DNA from: Crotalaria pallida
Lineage: Eukaryota; Streptophyta; Magnoliopsida; Fabales; Fabaceae
Length of the DNA stretch: 64,000 nt
Assembly (NCBI GenBank): GCA_037953625.1
Contig: CM075654.1
Coordinates: 55,249,001-55,313,000 of the forward strand
Direction: 5' to 3'
How positions within the stretch are numbered: position 1 is the stretch's first letter; each line of letters begins with the position of its first letter. Of this stretch, positions 35,617 through 47,443 are shown piece after piece. The notes under the pieces are model-generated. The model saw only the letters and a list, made by a program, of their open reading frames with translations, did no database searches and had not been told where the DNA came from. The translations under genes were made by a program, and so were the position numbers.

Positions 35617-37633
35617 CACAGGAACCCTAACCATGCTGGCATCGATGTCAAAGGGTACGCACCAAAAAGTATTCAACAACCGAAGTAAAATCATTTCATC
35701 AATACAGTTTCCAAAATACAGCGACATCTAGTCCCATTCGGGTTCCCTCTCACCATCTAAGATTTGCTCAAGGGGGCGACAGCGCTATCTCTAGTTGATC
35801 GTGCCGTTCCTTGCTACGACATTGCCTACAACCGAAAGACAAGTCCATGTAGTCTTGTCCCGCCTAGAGAAGCACTCGAGGCTTCTTGACGTTCACCATC
35901 CTTGCCCTCCCCTATCGCAATCACCACTTTAAAGTACACCGGCCTCCAAGTATTCGGTATCTTTCCTCTCCACTACTTCACTCTCAACGCGCAGGTTTAG
36001 GAGAGGGGTTCCTAAGTCTTTTAAGTCTTTTAAGTCTGTCATTGATCCTAGTTTTGGTCGACCCATTCTAAGCCTTGCTTCTAACGGGCCTCGACCTCTA
36101 AGGGACCACAACAATACTTCCCTGTAGTACAGTGGATTCCACAAGACTTGAAACCACGACACAGTCATCCACGTGGTCAGTCACTTAAGGGATTATTTAG
36201 CAAAGTTATTTTGTGCCGCTTGCACCATCACTGTACACTAATATCGTTTTCGCAATTCCACATTATTCTTTAACCATTCTTATATTTCATAATAATATTT
36301 ACAAAATATGGCAAGTCCTTTTCATGGAACGACCGGTCGAAAAACACAAAGAACTCTTTTCATAGGAACCACCGAACATTAATTATCTTTCCATAAGATG
36401 AACCATTATTTCCAAAATATAATATACAAGTCAAAAAAATATTCAACATGGCATAATCAATTATCAACCGACATACCATAAATATCGAGGAATCGTGTTT
36501 TTCGTATAAACGGCGGGATACACACTCAATTGCCGTTTTACTACTCGACCGATAGATTCCTAGTTCCGACATTTGAGATGATACGGAACGTCCTAATATT
36601 ACCCTACATGCCACTATGTCTTAGGAAGGCTTCTCTCTCACCTGAGATCCACGCTTACTCTGTTTTCAACCTTTGAGTCCACAACTCCATCAGCTCGTTC
36701 ACTTTTGATTCCTTTATTCTTGAATGATGAACGACATACAATTAATATCTAATGAGTACTTTGTACTACTTAAGTAAAGGCTAAACCCAAAGTATCAAAG
36801 TACCTTAAAACAGAAGTCCTTTTTAAAATAGAAATCCTTTTTAAGGCATTAGATAACTTAAACAATTCCTTTTAACATCAAGAAATCCTTTTTGCAAAAC
36901 AAAATTTAAAACTTACTCCAATACTTGAAAACCTTTAAGAATACATTTTTATTTTCATAAAAACCACACTACATTGCTTATATAACAATCACCATGTTCA
37001 AGCACGTATACACATAAACAAACATTTACATTTTGACTATCATAGATTTCTTAAACTTTATATTACTTTAAAAGAGACTCAACATTATAAAACTCATACG
37101 TGCATGAATTAACCTAATTCCTATAGTCACACATATACCATTTAGAGAAGCATCATATCAATTAGACATCAATTTTCATAGCATTCATTCATTTATCTAA
37201 AAACACTTAACTCTATATCAAAATACAACCCATTTCATATCAAACAATATGACACTCATACCCAAACATATACATACATATATTTAGCAAATCAAAATCA
37301 TTTTTAGAATTACTTAAATCAATTTATCAAATTTGGACAGCAACTACACACAAACTTGAAATTCACTTTTCTCATAAACTGTACCCCTAAAAATCATGCC
37401 TCTTTTTCCTACTTACAAAGCACAAGTCCTATTATCTAATCAACATTTAAATAGAATAAAATCATATTAAAAACAATTCTGAACAGACAGGTAAGATAGA
37501 GTTGCATCATTTCAAAATCACCCGAAAATGCATCTTTTTCCAATTATTACTAAAGGATATATATACCATGGTCTAAAAATAAAGTCAAACTAAATAAAAT
37601 AACATTTTTACTTTATAAAACAATTTTGGACAG
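35617..37633 (-). repeat. Inverted relative of the long LTR, truncated
   Basis: Reverse complement of the neighbouring LTR from about 34757 back to about 32.1-32.6 kb. It includes the block matching 33700-34480, the acceptor-exon boundary CAG|GTGAGAG near 36641, and a stretch around 37310-37340 matching 32580 almost exactly. Copy number of the GACTTAAAA units differs. It is interrupted at 37633 by the AlkB-carrying element. Confidence 0.7.
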
Positions 37634-38142
37634 TGTAACACCCTAAGAATAATTACCCATAATTACCCCATTATGAAAATAGCAACTTAAAATTTCTTTT
37701 AAAAACAATTTGAGTTATAAAATTCATCTGTCAAATCGGACAGAGTTTCCTTTGTTTGTTGGATATTCCAAAAACTTAGTTTTCTTGTAACCTGTGCAAT
37801 TCAAATATATTCATTTTGTTCAGAGCCAACAGGGCCAAAATAACAATTGTGTGATGTCCAACTACTTCATAAGCATAATTACATCATAGATAGCAGCAAT
37901 GAACAATTTATGGAACTGTAAAAGTTTTCCCCATAAATAATATACTTCCTACCCATAAAAAGTGTCCTGGATGACCCAAGAAATAAAGATTTATGATCCA
38001 CTTTAAAAAAAACAACTATACCATATGTCAAAATAACCAGGACTATACAAAAACCCCAAAAAGGAAGCCACTACTATCTACTCTCCCTGGGAGGGAGAGT
38101 GCACCTGCTCGGCCGGGGGCTGTGCGAGCTCAATCTCTGTAC

Positions 38143-39287
38143 CTGTAAGTATAGTAAGGGAGTGAGCATTGCACATGAAATAGGAAAGCAGTTTCTCATT
38201 AGACATAATTACCCACTAAGCCAAGCACAATTATCAATTAGAACATATAGCAAAATTTATCCACAGGCACATATCACGCATTCACAATTTGGCAATCCCT
38301 TTCAATTTTCATTTACATTTCTCATTTCTTATCATTTTGTTTCACCTTTCATATTTTTACTTCCATTTTCATTATCTTCACTTACTCATATTATCAGTTT
38401 TCAACTCATAACCATAAGTCATACACTCTTTCGAAATCATACATCGTATGTCACCTCACAATCAGAGGCTAACATACCCAAATCACATCGTATGTCTCCT
38501 CACGGTCAGAGGACAACATACACACATCTCTTCATTTTTCAAATCATTTTATCTTTTCTTTACCATTAGGGATTAGCGCACATGTTAGGGCATTTCACAC
38601 CCACTAGGACTTTCACCCAATCCAGGTAACTTGCCACCTATTAGGCCACGGTTGACACCCATTAGGACTAAAAGCAACATCTCAACTCTTTTACCATCAC
38701 ATTCACATCTTCTCTTTTCAAAACTTTTATTATTGTGCAGCATGATTGATCCATTGGATACACCCACCTAACGGGGCATTTACGGGACCTAATAGGTAAC
38801 TTGCACCTGGATTGGGTAACTTGTGTCTAATGGGTAACTTGTCACCTAACAGGGCACCTAATGGGTCGATGTATCCCAAGGATCAATCATAGCTGCAACT
38901 TTAACCATTTTTATAATTCCATTTATTTATATTCAAAACAATATCACACTTAGAATCGTTGGCAACATTATTTGCATTATCACATAAAAGTAAAATCCAC
39001 ACATATTCCAAATAACTCACAAATTAGATCAATTACTCACATCAATAGATATTCACCAATTCAATCAACATTTAATATAGAGAGCATTTAGCATTAATAC
39101 ATACCAATTTCTATGCATTCTCAAAGTTTACTTTTTATGTCTTTAATTAAATTAAACTACTCTATTCCTTCATAATCCTAGGGATTTAATAACACCAAAA
39201 TAACATATAAATCCTAGCAAGCTCTTATGAACTAATTTGAACCTATTCCCTAGAACAAACCAATGCTCACTATAACCACTCCCTTAC
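38143..39287 (-). other. Predicted intron inside LTR-A
   Basis: In sense the boundaries are GGGTGAG|GTAAGG and CTTACAG|GTACAG. Equivalent boundaries occur in LTR-B and LTR-C and in three other LTR families here. The intron holds two hairpin units (38446-38477 and 38490-38521: GTATGT/ACATAC outer stem, CCTC/GAGG inner stem). It also holds a long-range pair, 38742-38762 with 38870-38890, matching at 19 of 21 positions, enclosing repeats of CTAATGGGTAACTTG. Confidence 0.5.
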
Positions 39288-39709
39288 CTCACCCTTGTAG
39301 AGAGAGAGAGAGAGTTCCAAAGCTATGGGAGAGAGAGAAAATGAGCTAGAAACCAAAGAAAGGAAAATTAGTTAGAGATTGGGGAGGGGAATTCGAAATC
39401 TATGAAGGAAAGGAGGAATAGAGCTTGTATTCCACTTACCTTGAGCTTGAGAGATGAGAACCAAGAATGGGTGTTGGCCCTAACTCATACCCATGAATTG
39501 AGAGAGGAAGAACTTGAGAGATTGAAGGGAGATTAAGTGTTTAAATGTGTTGGGGATTGATTCTCAATGCTTATTTGTGGATTGAAATGGTGATTTGAGG
39601 TGAAATCTAGAGAGAGAATGGGGATCTGTTCGTGACCTAGGAGAGAGAGTGGAGTTGAGTCATGAATGAGATTGTTGGTTGAAACACGTTTTTAAGACTG
39701 TCTGCACAA

Positions 39710-39909
39710 AACACTCGAGTGTTTTCCAAAAGACTGGAGTGTTGCCTTTAAAAATACTCGAGTCTTTTCCAAAAGACTCGAGTATACCTGAGAGTTCAAA
39801 TTCTAAATCTGTAAAACACTCGAGTCTTTTCACAAAGACTCGAGTAGTGCCTGAAAGAGTCATTTTCCAACTACCCAGAACACTCGAGTCTTTTCCAAAA
39901 GACTCGAGT
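39710..39909 (-). repeat. Array of four ACTCGAGT hairpins in LTR-A
   Basis: Four inverted repeats: 39710-39743, 39754-39785, 39817-39849 and 39882-39909. The second is a perfect 15-bp stem, ATACTCGAGTCTTTT, with a CC loop. Each contains the palindrome ACTCGAGT on both arms except the first, where one arm reads ACTGGAGT. Flanking bases outside the core differ between units but mostly stay complementary. The same array lies at about 54480-54685 in LTR-B. Confidence 0.85.
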
Positions 39910-42100
39910 ATTTTGCCCAGTACCCCATTTATTCATTTTCCTATTTTCCTCCTATTTTCTTCCTGCTTCAATTCGAGATAACTTCTTCGTTACCCGTTGG
40001 ATCTTGCTCAAATTTGGAAGCAAGCTTCCCGAAATCCTTATTTTCATATCCAACGGTGGAAAGTTTGTTTTGAGTCCTAAATCTTTTATTTTGATTTTCT
40101 AACCTACGTTATGTTTTAATACCGAATTATCTATTTTTCTGGCATGTTTCTAACTTCAATTTAATGATCCTTTCTTTTCCTAACCCAATATTACTATTAT
40201 TTATCTTTTCTAATGCTTGAACACTTATTTTAATACATATTTATGGTTTTATTATTATTATCTCAATTATCTCTAACTATTATTAATTGACTTGCACTTA
40301 GGTTTAAAATTTGGGATGTTACATTTCTCCCCTGCTTATTTGAATTTCGTCCCCGAAATTCCATCGAGTAATCTAGGGAGATAACAAACTCTTGGAAATT
40401 AATGTATCACAACCTTGCATCTCTTCGTCGTTTACTCCCCTACTCGGTCTTGGTCCAAGAGACTTAATTGCCACAACTCCCGCTCGTTCCCTAAAATGTT
40501 CACTATCTTTGATTCAGACTCTCGTTTTTTCTTCTGTGTGGGCAACCCAAGGTTTTTGGTCATTCGGGCCACAATATAGAGTCCTGAGACTCTAAGAAGG
40601 GCATTGTTGTCATGTTGCAGTTCTCCTAATCACAACACTTGAAGAACTCCTAGCACTTCATTTCCTTGCTTGAATTTAGCAAGAGTCGGTCCGACGTTCA
40701 ACTTGACTCATCCAATTCCTATTTCATTGTCATTATAGCTTACTCGCTTCCTAGCTCCGCTTCGTTTCGAAAGAAGCTAATATTGGTTTCTACTTGGGAA
40801 TAGGGGTCAAGATCTAATTCTACTTCTCAGTTCCGTGTTTGTTCGGATTTATCCTAACTCGTTTGAGGTTAGTTCTCCACCAGTTCCTAATGATCTTCTT
40901 AGCGGCTTTCGTAAGGTTTTTAAGAATAACGGTCTTGGGCAACCATTGGTGAGGGTAACATTGTTAAAGGTTGGGTTGATGCCCGACATAATATCATCAT
41001 CAACTTGAGAGATATTGGTGGCCTGTGCAAGTTTATTATACCTTTCCAAAGTGTGGGAAGAGATAACAGCGGATGTCCGACATCTCATCCATTTTCGGTC
41101 TTGATGTTTCTATGGATACACTAAGGTAGTTTGTGTTCTAGTTCTGCTCGGCTGTCGTTCTCATTCTTTACCATCGCTCGGATGGGTTTCGGGTAGGACT
41201 ATAAGGTTCTCCCCTACTTAGTATCAACATACCTACGTAGATTGATACCAAGGGGTAACTGAGCAGATGTTAAGAATTAGTGGTTCTACTTTTCGACTAG
41301 GAGACGAATTCGGACAACAAGATTGGATGAACTACTTGTTGGGTTTTCTAAGATATGGCGGTTTCACATACTTACATCTCTCTATGCTCCTATAATTGAG
41401 AGGATTGTCATGGATAGATTTGTCGCACGATCGCTTGTAACGAATTTCCACAAGATTTCTAGTGAGCTTGAACTCGATTTGACCTTCTTCAGGTCGTAAT
41501 TTCCTATGTCAATGGATCTAATCAGATTTGAGAGATTTGCAATGATATATCCGCCAATAAATGCAAGGACTAGGGTAGCTAATCTCAATCCTTCATCTAG
41601 CAACAGTACATCATCACGTTCTTCAAGATTTGCAATGCTGTCGTCAGTTAATAAACGCGAAGACCGAGGTAGTCAGTCCCAATCTCACCTTTATCAACTG
41701 TACATCACTGCGTTATGAAATGATAGCATTATCTTTTAACAGATGCAAGAGAAAGGATGACTAATCCGGACCTTACACTCTATTAGAGGACGACACTATC
41801 ACTTGGTTTTTGGTTAGGTCTTCTTGTTACGGTCTTATAACTAAGTAAAGTTTTTCCTACATGTTCCTTTAAATGGTACTCATGATCAGATTGAAGATGG
41901 GTCTTTCTTAGGTTTCACAATTTCTAGAAATACAGGATTAGGAATTTAAAATTCCACGAGAATTGATTTAGGATATTATACGCTGAAACTTAATAGTGAT
42001 GCAGATTGAAAGTACCTAAAGTGTTTATCTAAGTTCTTAAATCGTTTCGTACCTTTTGTTGGTTTGGCCCTGATCTCCTTAAGTAGCTGTACCGCAGACC

Positions 42101-43018
42101 TCAAGTGTGTGGACCAGGAAATTGGTATTGTCGGAAGGTAAGGTTGAGGCGTCCAGGACGAAGTCCTGTGTCATTGAGTAATCCCTCTGGGGTTGTGTCT
42201 GGTATGATTGCCGACACACCATGAAAGATGTGACGAGACTCGCCACCGAATATTAATACATCACCCGATTCCAAGATAATTCTTTCTGCTCTCTTTGGAT
42301 CTCTCTAGTTTCCATAGAGAAACTCAGCTGAGTCACCAATGCAGAATGATACTACCGGTATCCATCTTTGCAGGCTACCAACACTTTCGTCACAGTCCTG
42401 ATGAAGACCAAGCTTTCCATTTTCTTCATAGAAATTGACAATGCAGACATCAGGGGACATGGAAGGGAGTATGTCCTCCACTTCACTTACACCGCATTCC
42501 TTCTCAATCAAAGATTGTGCTTCTTGCATCGCTCCCATAACCAGCTGAATGAAATGATCAGGAATATTGGGTGGTTCTCTTCCATCAACTACCCTTTTGG
42601 GTCCATATACTCGTGTTTGAGGATTCCAGTCTGAGCCAAGGCACATCATTTTCAGTCGGAGTCTGGCTCCACTTGTAAAGCCTGGTTGATAAAACCCTCC
42701 AGGGCCTAAGCCCATCTCACGACAGTTCTTGACTACGCCCACCTGTTCTTCATGAGCCAAGTATTGCTTCAGAAGAATCATTCCCGGTCTCAAAATTATA
42801 CTCTTCTTCTCACCAACTTGTACCCCCACGTGTTGCTCCTTGTCTTCAATAGTCGATCTAAGCTTACCCATTGTAGAAGTTTGCCCTTCTTGAAAACAGA
42901 TGTCATACGGCTTGGATTTCAAAGAATCAGCTGGGGAATTGATCTTACGATCAGTAGCCGAGCTGCTAGCCGAAGAATGGGAGAGCTGATTCTCCATGTT
43001 GCTACAATGTGGCAACAA
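42101..43018 (-). pseudogene. AlkB-type 2-oxoglutarate/Fe(II) dioxygenase, nonsense copy
   Basis: Same frame and length as the 305-residue copy at 56878-57795, but codon 238 is TAG (42305-42307), cutting the protein before the distal iron-binding histidine and the 2-oxoglutarate arginines. The HQD iron motif is present, but residue 209 is Cys instead of Arg (HQDCDES). Residue 219 is Trp instead of Arg. Beyond the stop this copy still keeps SRHIFHGV and RPGRLNLTFR, which the other copy has lost in part. All these Arg changes are CG-to-TG type transitions, as expected of methylated repeats. Confidence 0.9.
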
Positions 43019-43187
43019 AGGATTCTGTTGGTGCAGACATGTACATAATTTAGTACATAACTACATAGGGTTTTATAATTATAAACCTAAGTAACTAATA
43101 TAGAACTTGATACTATCTATTGGTTACTCGCTTGTTGAGTAAACCACAGGAGTTATGAGTTCAAACTCCAAAGGCCGAGGAAAAATT

Positions 43188-43199
43188 GCTCTGATACCA
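43188..43199 (-). other. Primer-binding site of the AlkB element, copy 1
   Basis: The sense strand reads TGGTATCAGAGC, complementary to the 3' end of initiator methionine tRNA, the usual primer of chromovirus elements. It is four bases from LTR-B. Confidence 0.9.
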
Positions 43200-43203
43200 T
43201 AAT

Positions 43204-45189
43204 TGTAACACCCTAAGAATAATTACCCATAATTACCCCGTTATGAAAATAGCAACTTAAAATTTCTTTTAAAAACAATTTGAGTTATAAAATTCATCTG
43301 TCAAATCGGACAGAGTTTCCTTTGTTTGTTGGATATTCCAAAAACTTAGTTTTCCTGTAACCTGTGCAATTCAAATATATTCATTTCGTTCAGAGCCAAC
43401 AGGGCCAAAATAACAATTGTGTGATGTCCAACTACTTCATAAGCATAATTACATCAGAGATAGCAGCAATGAACAATTTATGGAACTGTAAAAGTTTTCC
43501 CCATAAATAATATACTTCCTACCCATAGGAAGTGTCCTGGATGACCCAAGAAATAAAGATTTATGATCCACTTTAAAAAAAAAAACAACTATACCATATG
43601 TCAAAATAACCAGGACTATACAAAAACCCCAAAAAGGAACCCACTACTATCTACTCTCCCTGGGAGGGTTAGTGCACCAGCTCGGCCAGGGGCTGTGCGA
43701 GCTCAATCTCTGTACCTGTAAGTATAGTAAGGGAGTGAGCATTGCACATGAAATAGGAAAGCAGTTTCTCATTAGACATAATCACCCACTAAGCCAAGCA
43801 CAATTATCAATTAGAACATATAGCACAATTTATCCACAGGCACATATCACGCATTCACAATTTGGCAATCCCTTTCAATTTTCATTTACATTTCTCATTT
43901 CTTATCATTTTGTTTCACCTTTCATCTTTTTACTTCCATTTTCATTATCTTCACTTACTCATATTATCAGTTTTCAACTCATAACCATAAGTCATACACT
44001 CTTTCGAAATCATACACCGTATGTCACCTCACAATCAGAGGCTAACATACCCAAATCACATCGTATGTCTCCTCACGGTCAGAGGACAACATACACACAT
44101 CTCTTCATTTTTCAAATCATTTTATCTTTTCTTTACCATTAGGGATTAACGCACCTGTTAGGGCATTTCACACCCACTAGGACTTTCACCCAATCCAGGT
44201 AACTTGCCACCTATTAGGCCACAGTTGACACCCATTAGGACTAAAAGCAACATCTCAACTCTTTTACCATCACATTCACATCTTCTCTTTTCAAAACTTT
44301 TATTATTGTGCACCATGATTGATCCATTGGATACACCCGCCTAACGGGGCATTTACGGGACCTAATAGGTAACTTGCACCTGGATTGGGTAACTTGTGCC
44401 TAATGGGTAACTTGTCACCTAACAGGGCACCTAATGGGTCGATGTATCCCAAGGATCAATCATAGCTACAACTTTAACCATTTTTATAATTCCATTTATT
44501 TATATTCAAAACAATATCACACTTAGAATCGTTGGCAACATTATTTGCATTATCACATAAAAGTAAAATCCACACATATTCCAAATAACTCACAAATTAG
44601 ATCAATTACTCACATCAATAGATATTCACCAATTCAATCAACATTTAATATAAAGAGAATTTAGCATTAATACATACCAATTTCTATGCATTCTCAAAGT
44701 TTACTTTTTATGTCTTTAATTAAATTAAACTACTCTATTCCTTCATAATCCTAGGGATTTAATAACACCAAAATAACATATAAATCCTAGCAAGCTCTTA
44801 TGAACTAATTTGAACCTATTCCCTAGAACAAACCAATGCTCACTATAACCACTCCATTACCTCACCCTTGTAGAGAGAGAGAGTTCCAAAGCTATGGGAG
44901 AGAGAGAGAATGAGCTAGAAACCAAAGAAAGGAAAATTAGTTAGAGATTGGGGAGGGGAATTCGAAATCTATGAAGGAAAGGAGGAATAGAGCTTGTATT
45001 CCACTTACCTTGAGCTTGAGAGATGAGAACCAAGAATGGGTGTTGGCCCTAACTCATACCCATGAATTGAGAGAGGAAGAACTTGAGAGATTGAAGGGAG
45101 ATTAAGTGTTTAAATGTGTTGGGGATTGATTCTCAATGCTTATTTGTGGATTGAAATGGTGATTTGAGGTGAAATCTAGAGAGAGAATG
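43204..45189 (-). repeat. LTR-B of the AlkB element, part before nested insertion
   Basis: 1986 bp matching 37634 onward in LTR-A. It stops at GAATG (45185-45189), where the gag-only element begins; the remaining 703 bp resume at 54392. Confidence 0.92.
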
Positions 45190-45559
45190 TGTAACATCCC
45201 TAATTTAATTCCAAGTAATAATTAATGAATTAATGGAATTAAAGTGGAAAGAATTGGTAGATTAATTGCTTAACGAATTTTGTGAGCAAGGTGAGCAGTC
45301 ATTTTGAGTACTAGGGGTTGTATAGAAAGCAATTATGGCTTCGAGCAAAATTATATAAGCGAAATCGGGGGTTAAATCGGCGTCTTAGATGCTAGAAATC
45401 GACCGAAAAGAGAAAATTAGAAATTTATTATAGGATGCTAAGAAATAAAATTCCACCGTTGGATGTGAAGTTTAGGGGGTTAAGAAGCTTGCCTAAAAAT
45501 TTGGGCTCGATCCGACGGTTAAAAAAGAAGTTATGGCGAATCGAAGTCTGAAACTACTG

Positions 45560-45800
45560 GTGCACGCCCAGGCGCACCGGTGCACGCCCAGGCGCACCAG
45601 GGTGCATCAGATGCACCAACTCAGGGGCTCCAGCGCTCAGGCGCGCCACACCTACGCCCAGGCGTGCCCCTGATGCCCAGTTCGCGCACCAACCAGAAAA
45701 TGGCGCGCCAGAGTTCCCCATCCCCCGCACCAGACGCACGCACCCCGCACCAGCACCAGCCTGGTGCGTGCCCTGCGCTCAGGCGCACATAAACCGCGCC
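45560..45800 (+). repeat. GC-rich inverted-repeat cluster in the gag-only LTR
   Basis: Repeated cores of the type CGCCCAGGCG with varied flanks. Examples are GGTGCATCAGATGCACC (45601-45617, 7-bp stem) and ACGCCCAGGCGT (45654-45665). GGTGCACGCCCAGGCGCACC appears in the first 40 bp. It lies between the conserved LTR block and the leader, the same place as the ACTCGAGT array of the AlkB LTR. It is present in all three right-hand LTRs, with small differences (a duplicated CGCACATAAACCGCGCCCAG unit near 60590). Confidence 0.6.
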
Positions 45801-47204
45801 CAGGCGTGCGGCGCGATACAGATCCGCACCAGGTCCATAAATGGCGCACCAGCCCCCTCCTTTCTCATTTTTCCGCCCCACTCTCCCTCCTTCTCTCTCC
45901 CTCCTCCTCCACAGCCACCACCACCACCGGAGCCGCCCAAGAGCCACCACCCCACCTCCTTGCTCTTCCTCCTCCCCATAGATCCACTCCCTCTCCTCCT
46001 TCTTGATCTATTTCTCTCTAACCTTCATGACCCATTCTCTCTCTCCACCACCATACCCTCCATCATCCACCATGAACCACCACCCACCACCACCATAGCC
46101 TTCTCTTCCTCTCTCTTTCCCTCTCCTCCACTCCATAGACCTCTCTCTTTCTCTCACTTGGCTCTCTCTCCTCCCCTCTCACCCTCCACCAACCGGCCGC
46201 CGCCATCTCCGGCCGCCACCGCCACTCCACCACGAGCCACCATCACTATCCCCCACCACCACCATCAAGACCTCTCCATCTCCTCTTTGTTTCTCTTCCC
46301 TTGACTTCGATCCCTCTCTCTCTCTCTCTCCCACGAGCTTTCTCTCTCTCTCCTCCTGGTGTCGAAGAGCAACACCATCACCGTGATCGAGATCGATTGT
46401 CCCCACCGTGCTTGGAATCAAGGATTGGGGAAGCTTAGGATCCAGTTGGAGCCGAGCTAAAGCGTGAGTCGGGGAGTAAAGCGTCAGCTTAAGGTTACCC
46501 CTCACTATCACCGATTGAGGTAAGGGGTTTCATTACCAGTCCTTAAGGGGTGTATTTCTGGGTAGTTATATCTATCGCTAGGACCGGGGGAAATGTTAAT
46601 TGCTAGTGAACCTTAGAGTAACCCGCTAATAATGAAGAAAGATAGATGGAGTAAATAGGGGAAACAAATAGTGATGAATAAAAAGATAGGTAATAAAGTA
46701 ACTAATCAATTAGATCGGTAGGGTGTGGCAAAAGAATAGAAATGGTGAATAGGGAAATAAATTTAGAAATGAACAAATGAGAGTAAATAGAATATAATGT
46801 GACCACCGAGTAGAATAGGACTAATGATGTAATAATAGGATATGTAATAAGGAAGACAATTAGGAAAAGAAAAGTTAGATAAAGAAGAGTTAAAGCAATT
46901 AGTAACGAAATAAACGGAATAACAAGAAAGAAATAAATAAACAGAATTATAAGGAAGAAAAGAAGAAGAAGAACAGGTAAACAACTAAGAGTTAGTATGA
47001 GAGTAATTAGTAACGAAAAGTACTTAAGTATAAGATGGCAAGGAAATAATAATAATAAGTCGTTAAGGGAAGGCGTGAGCTAAGTGAGACAATAATAGAG
47101 GATAAGGAAGTGTTAGGAAACTAAAAGTATTAGATAGAATTAAGGAACTAAAAGTAAAGGGATAAAACTAATACGATAATAAAGAGATAATAAGAATGAT
47201 AAAT

Positions 47205-47422
47205 GTCGCAGGTGGTTGTATTGACCCTGTGGCACGGCGCAGGTGGTTGTATTGACCCTGTGGCCAAATAAAAATGGTACATGTCACAGGTGGTTGTATT
47301 GACCGTGTGGCACGGCGCAGGTGGTTGCATTGACCCTGTGGCCAAATAAATATGGTACATGTCACAGGTGGTTGTATTGACCCTGTGGCACGGCGCAGGT
47401 GGTTGTATTGACCCCGTGGCCA
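47205..47422 (+). repeat. Hairpin array I (CAGGTGGTTGTATTGACC units)
   Basis: Six units of about 30 nt, each able to fold. The outer stem is C(A/G)CAGG with CCTGTG, then a single T bulge, inner stem GGTT/GACC and loop GTATT. The A/G alternation keeps pairing as A-U or G-U on the sense strand. The second LTR has seven units (about 53187-53440) and the third has five (about 62018-62205), so the number varies. Confidence 0.8.
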
Positions 47423-47443
47423 AATAATAAAAAGGTAAGGGAA

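Larger units (their letters stand above)
37634..40323 (-). repeat. LTR-A of the AlkB element (uninterrupted)
   Basis: 2690 bp. In sense order it has the start TGTAACATCCC, an AT-rich part, a block resembling that of the gag-only LTR (CCACCGTTGGATATGAAAAT...AACGAAGAAGTTAT, about 40055-39980), an inverted-repeat array (39909-39710), and a leader. Then come a predicted donor GAG|GTAAGG at 39288/39287, an intron to an acceptor CAG|GTACAGAG at 38143/38142, an exon-like block with GGCCGAGCAGG, and the end. Confidence 0.93.
40324..43203 (-). mobile_element. Internal region 1 of the AlkB element
   Basis: PPT 40324-40341 (AATAAGCAGGGGAGAAA in sense) and PBS 43188-43199 at the two ends. The AlkB pseudogene occupies the gag position. 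The remaining about 1.77 kb (40342-42100) is non-coding. It shares a block at about 41640-41800 with the 3' region of the gag-only element (49680-49840, in sense). It contains a second PPT-like TAAGTAGGGGAGA in sense near 41210-41225. Confidence 0.85.

Noticed and set aside
41382..41603. Small minus-strand frame MLDEGLRLATLVLAFIGGYI with possible membrane segment (also 56159-56380)
   Set aside because: Present in both internal copies, but short, without a leader context, and with no similarity I can name. Conservation is explained by recent duplication.
47148..47423. Minus-strand frame encoding a repeated MATGSIQPP/CHRVNTTTC pattern
   Set aside because: It is the antisense translation of hairpin array I. 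Frame and length change with unit number between LTR copies, so it is not a protein gene.
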